DNA from: an uncultured Bacteroides sp.
GTDB taxonomy: Bacteria > Bacteroidota > Bacteroidia > Bacteroidales > UBA932
Length of the DNA: 64,000 nucleotides
Direction of reading: 5' to 3'
NCBI GenBank assembly: GCA_900543205.1
Contig: UQQM01000003.1
Location: 1 to 64,000 of the forward strand
In this document: positions 45,394-54,364 of the stretch, in pieces
Layout: every line of letters begins with the position of its first letter
Position numbering within the stretch: position 1 is the stretch's first letter
The notes under the pieces: generated by a model
What the model was told of the DNA's origin: nothing
The model's input: only the letters and a program-made list of their open reading frames with translations
Databases searched by the model: none
Position numbers and translations under genes: made by a program

Positions 45394-48300
45394 AATTCCT
45401 GCGCAAATACGACAGTGCCCGGGAGGAGGAGCTGCGCCGGCTGGCGGAACGGAGCATCGCAAGGCTGCCTTCCACGCTCGCCAAGCCCATAGCTTCGCTC
45501 CAGCGCGAGGTGGAGAAGGAGAATTTCTCCGCCGGCATGAACTACGCCCTGGATTTCCTTGAAATCAGCGTACAGTATGTCGGCTGCTGTCTGTTCGTGC
45601 TGCTTCAGAACGCCGAAGCCGGACTTCCGGAGAATTCGAGGGCCATGAAGGCCATAGTCGGAAAAATAGACACGAAACGCTCGCTGTCCTTCGGGGACTG
45701 GGTCAACGACATCTTCAATCCGGCAGTCAGGGCCGCAGTCAAGGAACTGCCGGACAACCCTCTGGTGAAATCGCTGGACAGGACCCTCTTCAGCAAGGGG
45801 GTCAACAGGCTTCTGGGCACACGGACCGAGCCCAGCGTGGTGAGGATACGCAACGAATACAAAGGGCACAGCACCACGCTCTCGAATGAAATCTACAGGG
45901 GCGTGGTGTTCACCCTGGAGCCCCAGGTGTTCGCGATGCTGGAAGCCCTGGAGCCGCTTCAGGACTTCAGTTTCAGCTTCGAGGGCGGGCATTGCATGCT
46001 TCACTCCCCCGACGGGCTGTCGGCCGACCTCCACCCGCTCGTGTTCCGCCACGAAAAGGGCTACGAATACGTGTTCCAGTCGTTGAAGGACGAGGAAATA
46101 TCCTATATCTCTTCCGACGAGGACGCCGTGACCTTCATCAACGACAGCCTCAACGCCGACTTCGACAGGCTCATGCAGCGCAGCGTCCGCTCCTTCGACA
46201 TAGCCAGGGAGATGAACTGGACCGAGCTGCGCTCTCTGATGCACGCCGAGTCGTCACGCTTCCTCGGCCGGGTCTACAGGGAGAAGAAATACAACCGCGA
46301 GCTTTTCGTGGAGCGCAGGAACCTCACTGCCCTGCTCGAAGCCTTCACCGCGAGCGGCAAGACCCTGTTCCCGCTGCTGGGCGAAGCCGGCCAGGGCAAG
46401 ACCAACCAGCTCTGCTGGTGGACCGAGGAGATTTCGGAGAGCGACGACGCGGTGCTCATATTCAGCAGTTCCGACTTCGCCGGCGAGAGCCTGCCCGAGG
46501 CACTGAGGCGCATCTTCGGGGCCTCTCCGAGAAAGGATCCCGGCAAGATTCTCAGGGAGCTGCACAAGAGGGCGGAGGAAGAAGGGCGCATGGTGTTCAT
46601 CTTCTTCGACGCCGTCAACGAATGCCTGCACTACAAGGGTTCGGACAACGACCCGGCAGGAGGCCCGACCGACCTCTACGAAGCCTTCCGCGAGCTGTTC
46701 ATCCGTCCGGAATTCCCCCGCTTCAAGCTCCTTTTCACCTGCCGCAGCTACTCCTGGAAGACCCTCTTCCAGCTTCAGATGAAGCGCGACGCGGAGCTGA
46801 TGTTCGGAAGGGACGGGAACCAGGATTCCGAAGTCCACGGATTCAGCGACGACGAGCTCCGGCGCGCCTGGGACATATACCAGAACCTGTATCAGATGAG
46901 CGGCGGCTTCGACGAGCTCTCGAAGGTGTCGCTCGTGCGGCTGAAGGATCCGCTGATACTCAAGATAGCCTGCACCAACCATGTGGGTACCGCCCTGCCC
47001 GACGACCTGCCGTCCTACAGCTCCATCGCGCTGTTCGCCGATATGACCGACAAGATAGCCCGCTCCTACGCAGGCAGGCAGCAGCATGAGATAATGCTGA
47101 CCATAGCCGCCTTCATCCTGGAGGAATACGAGCAGGGCCGTCCCTCCGACCGCATCGACCGGGGCGAGCTCCAGCGGGCATATTCCGACCCTTCGTCCCC
47201 GCTGCACCGGCTCTCCAGACTGATATACAGGCAGGGAGGGCTGTCGGTAGCCTACACTGAACTGCTCAACAAGCCTGAAAGGCCCATACTGCGCTATATT
47301 GAGACCCATGACGGCAGGGCCGAAATCCAGTTCATCTACGAAAGGTATCTGGAATACCTGATGGCCCTGGAGTTCATACGCAAGAACCGCCGCAGCACCT
47401 CGTCCGCCATACCTCCGGAAGCCTATATCCGCGCCCTCGGGGAGGAGAGCGGAGCCGTAGTCTACATGGGCGCGCTGCGCAACGCTCTGATAATCGACTG
47501 GACGGAGACGGGCGACTTCGGCACCGTGGTCTCCCTCGTGCGCGACTACGGCGACAATTTCGAGGTCTCCCTGCTCACCGGGGAGGTCATGAACGTGCTC
47601 ATACGCGAGAACTACGAGGACCAGCTCTTCGCGCTCATGCGCCGCATGCTCGACGAACCGCTCCCTGACCGCGACGGCCTCACCCGCCGCTTCAACGAGC
47701 TCACCAAAAGGATACAGGGCAACAAGGCTGACGAATACACGATAGCGGAGCACAAGGCTCTGAAGAAGGAGCTCGCCCCGGTGCTGCATCTCGGGCGGAC
47801 GGCCACGGCGGGCATAGTCAACGGGATGTTCCTGACGGACTGGTTCAACGGAGGGCTGTACCGCCGCGACCCCTTCGAGCTGCTGTGGGCCCTGGTAGGC
47901 AACCCCCTGCTCGACATAGGCAACGATGCGTGCATGTACATCTACTACCTGCACAACAAGAAATTCACCCTCGAGCACAGCCCGATATCCGAGAACATCA
48001 CCGCCCGCATAGTGCGCCGCATGTTCGCCACCGTCTGCTCGAAGGGCCTGCTGTCCACCGCCACGGACTCCCGCCTGCGCTCAAGGGCGGTCTCCTTCGT
48101 GGAGACCGGGGCGCGGCTGGCGATGATGCTCATCATCGACGAGCTTCTGTCCGGGCAGGAAGGTTCGTCCGCGCGCGTGGGCGCGCTGATGCAGGACATA
48201 CGGGGGCTCATGTCGCACCTGACCTGGAAGTTCCGCCTCGTGAAGCTTGCGATGCCTTTCTTCAGCATGATACTCAGGCGTCAGATAAGCTTCCAGTCCT

Positions 48301-49436
48301 CCTATGTGAACAATGCGGTCGAATACCAGACTTTCTGGGACGACTCCATAGTTCCCGCCGACGACGGCGGGACGGGCCGCTGGTGCAGGAAGTACGCCGC
48401 CGGACTGGCAGCCTGGTTCGTGAGCGGCCCTGAGGACGGTTTCCGCAGCTTCCGCAGCGAACATCCCAAGGTTCTCCAGGCCTACCGCAGCGGGGACAGC
48501 TTCTCGTATTTCATACTCGAGCGGCTGCTGGCAGTGGCCGGAATCGCCGACTGGGAGAACATCGCCCCGGTGGTGCGCCGCTTCTTCGGAGGGGAATACC
48601 GCGACGGAGAATGGTTCGACTACTCGCAGATGTCGATGCTCTATGTGCTGTACCAGGTGCAGAAGAAGTCCGCATCCTACAACCCCGAACTCATGGAGAT
48701 ATATTCCCGCGAGGCTGCGGACTGGACCAGGAGGTGCAAGGGCGTGTTCAAGGGGCACAACAGCCACAAGGCGAACACCACTGGCCTCTACAAGCGCAAC
48801 GTGATGAACTGGTACTGCGACGTCTATTGCACCCACAGCGGCGACAATGTCCCGCACGAAGGCGACCAGCGCGCGGCTCCCGTGTTCCACGCGCTGATAG
48901 ACGAGGCCGTGGACGGCAGGGACAAGCCCCTGCTCTATCATCTGCTGGCCGGAATTTCGGAGCTTGTGTCCGACAACGGCTTCATACTCACTGCTCTCGA
49001 CCTGCTGCTGCACGTCATGGACCGTTTCGGCGACGGCGCCCTGATCGGAGAGTTCGACGCGATGGACGGCGGACACGGTGAGAACGCTTCGCAGACACTC
49101 GTGCAGGCGATAGGCAACGTGCTCTCGACCGCGAAGAACTATTTCCCCGCCGAGGTGGACAACTTCCTGAAGCGGGATCTCGCCGGGAACGCGTTCCCCG
49201 GAGTGCCCAAGTACCGCGACGAGGTGCTCAACTACAGCCCCGGCGGCGAGACGCTCTCGGATCTGTTCACCCACAGCTTCGGCAACTTCGTGATATGGTC
49301 GCTGGTGAACCTCGACCCGTTCAAGGAGTTCGCCGCAAGGGTGGTAGGCATGTCGGCCGAAGCCTCCGACTGCTACGAATGGTACGACATGGTCATACGT
49401 GAAGGCTTCAAGGATGTGTTCGGAGTGAAATTATGA
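45390..49436 (+). CDS. Large STAND/NACHT-like NTPase
   Basis: The 1348-residue cytoplasmic protein has an N-terminal helical region of about 310 residues. An NTPase core follows: Walker A GEAGQGKT (331-338), Walker B with the extended acidic form FIFFDAVNE (Asp407, Glu411), and a sensor segment LLFTCRSYSW. The remaining 900 residues are mostly helical, without recognisable TPR, WD40 or LRR repeats. This matches the STAND class, which switches between closed and active oligomeric states on sensing a ligand, and which includes many bacterial immune sensors. There is no obvious nuclease, TIR or protease effector domain. It is enclosed by two GDPD genes with four-base overlaps at both ends. Confidence 0.82.
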   Translation: MKFLRKYDSAREEELRRLAERSIARLPSTLAKPIASLQREVEKENFSAGMNYALDFLEISVQYVGCCLFVLLQNAEAGLPENSRAMKAIVGKIDTKRSLSFGDWVNDIFNPAVRAAVKELPDNPLVKSLDRTLFSKGVNRLLGTRTEPSVVRIRNEYKGHSTTLSNEIYRGVVFTLEPQVFAMLEALEPLQDFSFSFEGGHCMLHSPDGLSADLHPLVFRHEKGYEYVFQSLKDEEISYISSDEDAVTFINDSLNADFDRLMQRSVRSFDIAREMNWTELRSLMHAESSRFLGRVYREKKYNRELFVERRNLTALLEAFTASGKTLFPLLGEAGQGKTNQLCWWTEEISESDDAVLIFSSSDFAGESLPEALRRIFGASPRKDPGKILRELHKRAEEEGRMVFIFFDAVNECLHYKGSDNDPAGGPTDLYEAFRELFIRPEFPRFKLLFTCRSYSWKTLFQLQMKRDAELMFGRDGNQDSEVHGFSDDELRRAWDIYQNLYQMSGGFDELSKVSLVRLKDPLILKIACTNHVGTALPDDLPSYSSIALFADMTDKIARSYAGRQQHEIMLTIAAFILEEYEQGRPSDRIDRGELQRAYSDPSSPLHRLSRLIYRQGGLSVAYTELLNKPERPILRYIETHDGRAEIQFIYERYLEYLMALEFIRKNRRSTSSAIPPEAYIRALGEESGAVVYMGALRNALIIDWTETGDFGTVVSLVRDYGDNFEVSLLTGEVMNVLIRENYEDQLFALMRRMLDEPLPDRDGLTRRFNELTKRIQGNKADEYTIAEHKALKKELAPVLHLGRTATAGIVNGMFLTDWFNGGLYRRDPFELLWALVGNPLLDIGNDACMYIYYLHNKKFTLEHSPISENITARIVRRMFATVCSKGLLSTATDSRLRSRAVSFVETGARLAMMLIIDELLSGQEGSSARVGALMQDIRGLMSHLTWKFRLVKLAMPFFSMILRRQISFQSSYVNNAVEYQTFWDDSIVPADDGGTGRWCRKYAAGLAAWFVSGPEDGFRSFRSEHPKVLQAYRSGDSFSYFILERLLAVAGIADWENIAPVVRRFFGGEYRDGEWFDYSQMSMLYVLYQVQKKSASYNPELMEIYSREAADWTRRCKGVFKGHNSHKANTTGLYKRNVMNWYCDVYCTHSGDNVPHEGDQRAAPVFHALIDEAVDGRDKPLLYHLLAGISELVSDNGFILTALDLLLHVMDRFGDGALIGEFDAMDGGHGENASQTLVQAIGNVLSTAKNYFPAEVDNFLKRDLAGNAFPGVPKYRDEVLNYSPGGETLSDLFTHSFGNFVIWSLVNLDPFKEFAARVVGMSAEASDCYEWYDMVIREGFKDVFGVKL

Positions 49437-50284
49437 TGAAAATTATCGGTATGGCGGCTATTCTCGCCTGCACCATGCTGCAGGCTGCGGCATGCAGGGC
49501 GGACGAAGCCGGAAAGGATGAAATGGGAAACGGAAAGGAACTCATAGTGGTGGCCCACCGCGGAGGCGCGGACCTGGGGCCCGAAAACTCCCTCGGCTGC
49601 ATCAGGAAGGGAATCGCGGCGGGGGCCGGATGGGTGGAGATTGACGTCCACCTGTCCGCCGACGGGGAGATAGTGGTATGCCATGACCCTTCGGTCGACC
49701 GCACCACGGACGGAAAAGGGCAGATAAGCGGCATGACCTATCCCGAGCTGCGCAAGCTCAGGCTGCTGGACGGCGAAGGCCGGCCGACGGACGAGCACCT
49801 GCCCACATTGGACGAAGTGCTCGACCTGACCAAAGGCCGGGCCGTACTGCTGATAGAAATCAAGCATTCGAAACATTCGCTCCCGGGCATAGAGAAGGCT
49901 TGTGTGGACTGCATCCGCCGCCATGGAGCCGAGAAGGACGCGGTCATCCAGTCCTTCGAGGACGACGTGCTGGACAGGGTGCATGAGCTCGCCCCGGAAA
50001 TCCGCCTGGAGAAGCTGCTGATTTTCGCCTCGACCGGCCTTGGCTTCGAGTTCGACGGAGGCTTCTCCGGCTTCGACTTCGAAAAATACGGACATGTCTC
50101 CTCCTTCAACGTCTTCTACCTCGCCGCGACCAGGAGCTTCGTGGAAAAGGCCCACGCAAGCGGCAAGGAGGTCAAGGTCTGGACGCTTGACAAATACGAC
50201 GGAGAACTCGTGGAGATGGTGGACGGAGTAATCACCAACAACCCTGGCATTTTCATAAAGACCCCTCGCACATGGAATATATAG
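49433..50284 (+). CDS. Exported glycerophosphodiester phosphodiesterase, copy 2
   Basis: The 283-residue protein is a close paralogue of the one at 44599. It shows VAHRGGADLGPENSL, VEIDVHLS, CHDPSVDRTTDGKG and VWTLDKYD. Its signal ends LQAAAC, so it could be a lipoprotein, whereas copy 1 looks soluble. It carries a short Gly/Phe-rich insert near residues 202-215 (GLGFEFDGGFSGF) absent from copy 1. Active-site residues are intact in both. It overlaps the STAND-like gene by four bases and the next gene by 13. Confidence 0.9.
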   Translation: MMKIIGMAAILACTMLQAAACRADEAGKDEMGNGKELIVVAHRGGADLGPENSLGCIRKGIAAGAGWVEIDVHLSADGEIVVCHDPSVDRTTDGKGQISGMTYPELRKLRLLDGEGRPTDEHLPTLDEVLDLTKGRAVLLIEIKHSKHSLPGIEKACVDCIRRHGAEKDAVIQSFEDDVLDRVHELAPEIRLEKLLIFASTGLGFEFDGGFSGFDFEKYGHVSSFNVFYLAATRSFVEKAHASGKEVKVWTLDKYDGELVEMVDGVITNNPGIFIKTPRTWNI

Positions 50285-51549
50285 GCTACTTCTGCGGAGG
50301 TTTCACGCTGGCCGGCGGACGCGACGAAGCCGCAAACGCCCTTCCGGCAGGCTGGAAGGAGGATCAGTGCAGCGCCGGCCAGCGTGAGGGCTACGAGCTC
50401 TACTACCTTCCAGACTTCGTGAGGTTCTGCCTGAGCCGCGAGCCGGGCGAGGACATGTCCATGCGCAGGTTCTCCATGACCCTCGACGCGTCCGTGACCG
50501 TACCCGCCGCGCCGGCCCGCACTTCCGGCGACCTTTCCGTGAAGATTCCCGAGCTCAGGCTCTACCTGTTCCCGTTCCGCCTCGCACTGTTCGCCATCCA
50601 TGTGGAGATGGAGGATGCCGGAGAAAACGACATTACTGCCATCACCGCACTGCTGCGCAACCTCCGCCGTCTTGACGAGCCGGAGCTGAAGGCCTTCCAT
50701 GAGGCTGCGGTGAGACCGGTCCTCAGGCTCTGGGAGGCGATATCCGCTGCCTCCAGGTCAGGCGTCCCGGCCGATACGGTGCGCCTTGTCGAAGACGGCA
50801 ACAAGTTCAACGTATTCCAGATAGTTAGCGCGGAACCGGCGGACGGCGACGAGAGGGACAAACTGCTCTTCGAGCTTGCCACGGTAGCCCCGGCAGGCTC
50901 GTACAACGCGAAATCGCTGGACTCCCCTTCCGAAGCCTATTTCAGGAAGCTGCTGGATGAAAACTCCCTCTCCGTCTACAACAACTGGAAATGCCTTGCG
51001 CTCTCCGACACCCTCACCATACTCTGCTCGGAATGCCCGGAATGGCTCATATCCAACTGGAAGAACGACTACTTCGGGCTCATCTACATCTGGCAGCTCT
51101 TCCGGAGGAACTATCTGTTCCGCCTTACGCGCCGGTTCAGATACGAGAGGGAGAATGTCGCCAGCCTGGAGCGCGAGTCCGTGGACTTCGAACGCAACTG
51201 CTCCTTCCACCGCATATCCTACAATTTCCTTCCGGAGGAATTCAGCGCCTGCGTCGCCCGGGGACTCAGGATAGAAAAGGAGAAGAACGAGCTCTACCAC
51301 ATGATAGCCCAGGAGGAAAGCGCCGGCGAAAAAAGGGCCGACAACAGGATGAACAGCCTGCTGTTCTTCATGACCTGCCTGACCATGGCCTCGACAATCT
51401 ACGACACATGCTGCCTCCTCCAGGAGCTCCTGCCCTACGACACGACCATAGGCTCCAGCGTGACGGGCTTCCGCCTGGTCACCTCGCTCATGCTGACCAT
51501 AGTCCTTGCCGCACTGCTGATATACCGCACCAAGGTCAGGAAGCTGTAG
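50272..51549 (+). CDS. Two-TM protein of unknown function, last gene of the operon
   Basis: The 425-residue protein has a long soluble N-terminal part (about 1-345) with no motif I recognise. A charged helical stretch (RIEKEKNELYHMIAQEES) leads to two membrane segments near residues 358-382 and 400-420, and the protein ends in a basic tail (YRTKVRKL). The layout, a cytoplasmic domain followed by a terminal TM hairpin, resembles CorA-type and other effector membrane proteins in outline only; no GMN motif is present. It may be the membrane-acting end of the system. Its start overlaps copy 2 of the GDPD by 13 bases. Confidence 0.75.
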   Translation: MEYIGYFCGGFTLAGGRDEAANALPAGWKEDQCSAGQREGYELYYLPDFVRFCLSREPGEDMSMRRFSMTLDASVTVPAAPARTSGDLSVKIPELRLYLFPFRLALFAIHVEMEDAGENDITAITALLRNLRRLDEPELKAFHEAAVRPVLRLWEAISAASRSGVPADTVRLVEDGNKFNVFQIVSAEPADGDERDKLLFELATVAPAGSYNAKSLDSPSEAYFRKLLDENSLSVYNNWKCLALSDTLTILCSECPEWLISNWKNDYFGLIYIWQLFRRNYLFRLTRRFRYERENVASLERESVDFERNCSFHRISYNFLPEEFSACVARGLRIEKEKNELYHMIAQEESAGEKRADNRMNSLLFFMTCLTMASTIYDTCCLLQELLPYDTTIGSSVTGFRLVTSLMLTIVLAALLIYRTKVRKL

Positions 51550-51611
51550 GACTTCCTGCCTCCGCGTCCGTACCGTCCGGCACTTCGGGAACTTCAGCCA
51601 CCGAAACAAAT

Positions 51612-51642
51612 TTTGTAAAAGAGCGTCTTATCATTATCTTTG
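51612..51642 (+). promoter_or_regulatory. Promoter of the nuclease/peptide-modification operon
   Basis: TTTG (51612-51615), a 19-bp spacer and TATCTTTG (51635-51642): a full match to the consensus. A damaged copy of this segment occurs at 62397-62441. Confidence 0.85.
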
Positions 51643-51668
51643 GACGCATTTTATAAACTGAGCAGAAA

Positions 51669-52610
51669 TTGAAGACACGCTACACCTGGTGCGCTCTCGC
51701 CATCCTTGCCGGAGCCATCGTTACATGTTCATGCGAAAAGCAGTCCGCCGCGAAGCCGGACCACGTACCTGAAGAACAGCCCGAGCCCACCCCTGAACCG
51801 CCGGCCGAAGAAGAGGAGGAGCCGGCCACGGCCTGGCTCGAGCTCCCTGCCGTGACCGGGAATGAAGACCATGTGGGAACTTTCTATGCCGGAGAGGAGA
51901 CGGGAGAGAACAGGAACTACAGCTATTGCTACGACACCGGACTCTACAGCTCGCTCTGGACCGCATGGCCGCTCTACAAGGATGCCATGGGCAGCGAGAA
52001 ACGGCCCGACGACTGGAGCTGGAACCCCCAGCTTCCCTCGGACCAGCAGATAGACGTCTGCAACCACAGCTACGGCGTGAATTACAACAATACAATCTAT
52101 TCGCGCGGACACCAGATCCCCAACGGCGACCGCAACGGCAGCAAGGAGATGCAGCTGCAGACCTTCTACGTCACCAACAGCACCCCGCAGATCCAGGACC
52201 ATTTCAACGGAGGGATATGGCAGAATCTCGAGCAGGCCCTGCAGGACATGGCCAAGGCTTCGGAAAGCGACACGCTCTACATAGCCACCGGCCCCGTGTT
52301 CACGACCGTCGGCGGAGACGAGGAGGTGCAATGGATACAGCCGAGGGACGACGAGAAGCAGGCACCCGTGCCCAACTACTACTGGAAGGCAGTGCTCAAG
52401 GTGAAGCGCAGCGGCGACGACATCACCGAAGCCTCGGCGATAGGCTTCTGGTTCGAGCACAGGCAGTACGGCGACAGCTATGACAAGCATGCCGTCAGCG
52501 TCGACTTCATCGAGGAGAAGACCGGCCTGGACCTTTTCGCGGCCCTGCCGGACGAACTTGAATCCGGAGCCGAAGCGGCAGACGACTGGGACTCGTTCCG
52601 TAATTTCTGA
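51669..52610 (+). CDS. Exported DNA/RNA non-specific endonuclease (lipoprotein)
   Basis: A TTG start at 51669 is chosen because it gives a complete signal sequence (KTRYTWCALAILAGAIVTCSC, likely lipidated Cys); the first in-frame ATG (51726) would cut it. A Pro/Glu linker follows, then the Endonuclease_NS domain (about 60-310). The active-site motif is SRGH with His148, followed by QIPNGDRN and NSTPQIQDHFNGGIWQNLE, which carries the conserved metal-binding Asn. The enzyme should degrade extracellular or periplasmic nucleic acid. It is the first gene after the promoter and lies three bases from the HprK-like gene. A paralogue is the C-terminal half of the protein at 57451. Confidence 0.85.
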   Translation: MKTRYTWCALAILAGAIVTCSCEKQSAAKPDHVPEEQPEPTPEPPAEEEEEPATAWLELPAVTGNEDHVGTFYAGEETGENRNYSYCYDTGLYSSLWTAWPLYKDAMGSEKRPDDWSWNPQLPSDQQIDVCNHSYGVNYNNTIYSRGHQIPNGDRNGSKEMQLQTFYVTNSTPQIQDHFNGGIWQNLEQALQDMAKASESDTLYIATGPVFTTVGGDEEVQWIQPRDDEKQAPVPNYYWKAVLKVKRSGDDITEASAIGFWFEHRQYGDSYDKHAVSVDFIEEKTGLDLFAALPDELESGAEAADDWDSFRNF

Positions 52611-52613
52611 GGC

Positions 52614-53504
52614 ATGAGGACATTCTGCGTCGCCGGGCACCGTTTCTCGATTGAATTGCCTGAAAGATATGGTTCAAGCACCGCCCTGGAGCCGTATCTT
52701 CCATTCGAGGACCATACAGACGGGCACCGGATTTTCACTCTGCACGTCGGAGATGCCCGGGAATGCAGCCACGGGAGCCCAAGTCCGGCCAGGCGTTTCA
52801 ACGAGGAGGCTCCCTACATATGGGTCTGCGAAAATGACGACATGCCCGTCTTCGGATTCTCCGTATCGCCGGGAGAGCCGGACTTCCTGCTTTGTGCCGA
52901 CAGGGATTTCCGCAACGCCCGGGTCAGCCTTCCAGCAGGAGCCTCCGACCGCCTTCTTTCCTTCGCGCTGGCAAACTCGACCATGCTCATGTACATGCTG
53001 GCAGCTTCCGGCCTGGACACCCTGCTGATACACGCCTCGGCCGTCGTGCATGAAGGCCTAGGTTACGCCTTCACAGGCCGCAGCGGCAGCGGGAAGAGCA
53101 CGCACAGCCGGCTCTGGCTGGACAATATCGAAGGTTGCATGCTGCTCAATGACGACAATCCGGTGGTGCGAATCCTGGACGGAAAAGCCGTCATATACGG
53201 TTCACCCTGGAGCGGCAAGACAGCGTGCTACAAGAACGCGCAGGCTCCGCTCAAGGCGATAGTCCATATCTTCCAGGCCCCGGCCAACAGCATTGAAAGG
53301 CTTTCCGGAATCCGGGCTTATGCCTCGTTCATCACCTCATGCTCGAACCTCAGGTGGGACAGAAAGGTCTCGGACGGCATCAACGCCTGCGTGGAAAAGC
53401 TCCTCACGCTCTGCGGCTTCTACAATATCCACTGCCTGCCCGACCGGGAGGCGGCCCTGCTCTGCCGCCGCACTGTCTCGGCTGCAGATATACTCTCCCG
53501 ATGA
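52614..53504 (+). CDS. HPr kinase-like protein of peptide-modification type
   Basis: The 296-residue protein has a C-terminal HprK-like P-loop domain with GRSGSGKST (155-163), LLNDDNPVVR and GSPWSGKT, and an N-terminal domain of unknown fold. HprK homologues in RiPP clusters act as peptide kinases, for example on lasso peptide precursors; the bacterial HPr/PTS role is unlikely here because no HPr or PTS gene is near. It sits between an exported nuclease and an S24/S26 peptidase, upstream of a PqqD-like gene. Substrate unknown; the small peptides at 57313 and later are candidates. Confidence 0.8.
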   Translation: MRTFCVAGHRFSIELPERYGSSTALEPYLPFEDHTDGHRIFTLHVGDARECSHGSPSPARRFNEEAPYIWVCENDDMPVFGFSVSPGEPDFLLCADRDFRNARVSLPAGASDRLLSFALANSTMLMYMLAASGLDTLLIHASAVVHEGLGYAFTGRSGSGKSTHSRLWLDNIEGCMLLNDDNPVVRILDGKAVIYGSPWSGKTACYKNAQAPLKAIVHIFQAPANSIERLSGIRAYASFITSCSNLRWDRKVSDGINACVEKLLTLCGFYNIHCLPDREAALLCRRTVSAADILSR

Positions 53505-53523
53505 AGACCAAGACCGCACGGCA

Positions 53524-54000
53524 ATGAAACGGAAGCCCGTTCCCAACGCAGCGTTGTTCTCGGAAGTGCGCCAGCTTCTGGCCGGAGGCTGCAATGTGAC
53601 CATCCTCGCGCGGGGGAACAGCATGTTTCCGTTCATCCGTGACGGGCTCGACAAGGTGCAGCTCTCGGCCGTCCGCTCTCCTGACGGCGCCGTCTGCAGC
53701 TTTTCTACCGGAGACATACTGCTTTGCGAAATAGAGTCCGGACATTACGTGCTCCACCGCCTTGTCCGAAACGAAAACGGCATCCTGACGCTCATGGGCG
53801 ACGGCAATCTCCGTGGCACGGAAAAATGCACCGTCGGAAATGTCGTGGCCAGGGCTGTGGCCATCATACGTCCGGACGGCACGACCGTCAGCTGCTCCGG
53901 CCGCACCGAGATGCAAAGGGCACGCATCTGGCACCGCCTGCTCCCCTTCCGCCGCATCCTGCTCGCCCTGTGGCGACGGCTGCACCTGAACCCTCTGTAG
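53524..54000 (+). CDS. S24/S26-family peptidase
   Basis: The start MKRKPVPNAALFSEV is at 53524. The 158-residue protein has the signal-peptidase/LexA-type catalytic Ser33 in ARGNSMFPFIRDG. It then has the segment YVLHRLV, where His78 takes the place of the general-base Lys, as in SipW-like and related enzymes, and LMGDGN. No N-terminal TM is present, but the basic C-terminus RRILLALWRRL may touch the membrane. Such proteins recur beside PqqD, ABC and nucleotidyltransferase genes in Bacteroidota. A role in cutting a leader peptide is inference. Confidence 0.82.
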   Translation: MKRKPVPNAALFSEVRQLLAGGCNVTILARGNSMFPFIRDGLDKVQLSAVRSPDGAVCSFSTGDILLCEIESGHYVLHRLVRNENGILTLMGDGNLRGTEKCTVGNVVARAVAIIRPDGTTVSCSGRTEMQRARIWHRLLPFRRILLALWRRLHLNPL

Positions 54001-54035
54001 AACCGGCACCGCCCGGCCGTTTCCTGCCAGATTTA

Positions 54036-54067
54036 TTTGGAAAAGATTTCCGCAGCCCGTAACTTTG
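54036..54067 (+). promoter_or_regulatory. Internal promoter before the PqqD-like gene
   Basis: TTTG (54036-54039), a 20-bp spacer and TAACTTTG (54060-54067), 23 bp before the ATG at 54091. Confidence 0.8.
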
Positions 54068-54090
54068 CCGGGAATCAACAATCGGAAGTG

Positions 54091-54357
54091 ATGAAAATCA
54101 GAAAAGGATTCGTTCTAAGGGAGATGTGCGGGGAGACTCTAGTGACGGCCGAAGGTATGGACAACTTCGACTTCAACAAGGTAATCAGCCTCAACAGCTC
54201 AGCCGCATGGCTGTGGAAGGAGGTGGAAGGCAGAGAGTTCGATGAGGGCACCCTCGCCGGACTGCTCCTTGACCGCTATGACGTCGACGCCGGCACTGCA
54301 GCACGGGACGCAGCCGCCCTCCTGCAGACCTGGAATGACGCAGGCCTGCTCGAATAG
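54091..54357 (+). CDS. PqqD-like peptide chaperone (RiPP recognition element)
   Basis: The 88-residue protein (start MKIRKGFVLREM) has the small winged-helix outline of PqqD: a beta start, then NKVISLNSSAAWLWKEVEG and a C-terminal helix pair with LLQTWNDAGLL. PqqD-like domains bind the leader of a ribosomal peptide and present it to modifying enzymes. Its own promoter suggests expression apart from the nuclease gene. The ABC exporter gene follows at once. Confidence 0.87.
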   Translation: MKIRKGFVLREMCGETLVTAEGMDNFDFNKVISLNSSAAWLWKEVEGREFDEGTLAGLLLDRYDVDAGTAARDAAALLQTWNDAGLLE

Positions 54358-54364
54358 CCGGCAA

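Noticed and set aside
30597..51549. Type VI or ESX secretion system
   Set aside because: Kinase, PP2C and FHA proteins suggest T6SS regulation and CbxX suggests ESX, but there is no VipA/B, TssM, VgrG, Hcp, EccC or WXG100 gene.
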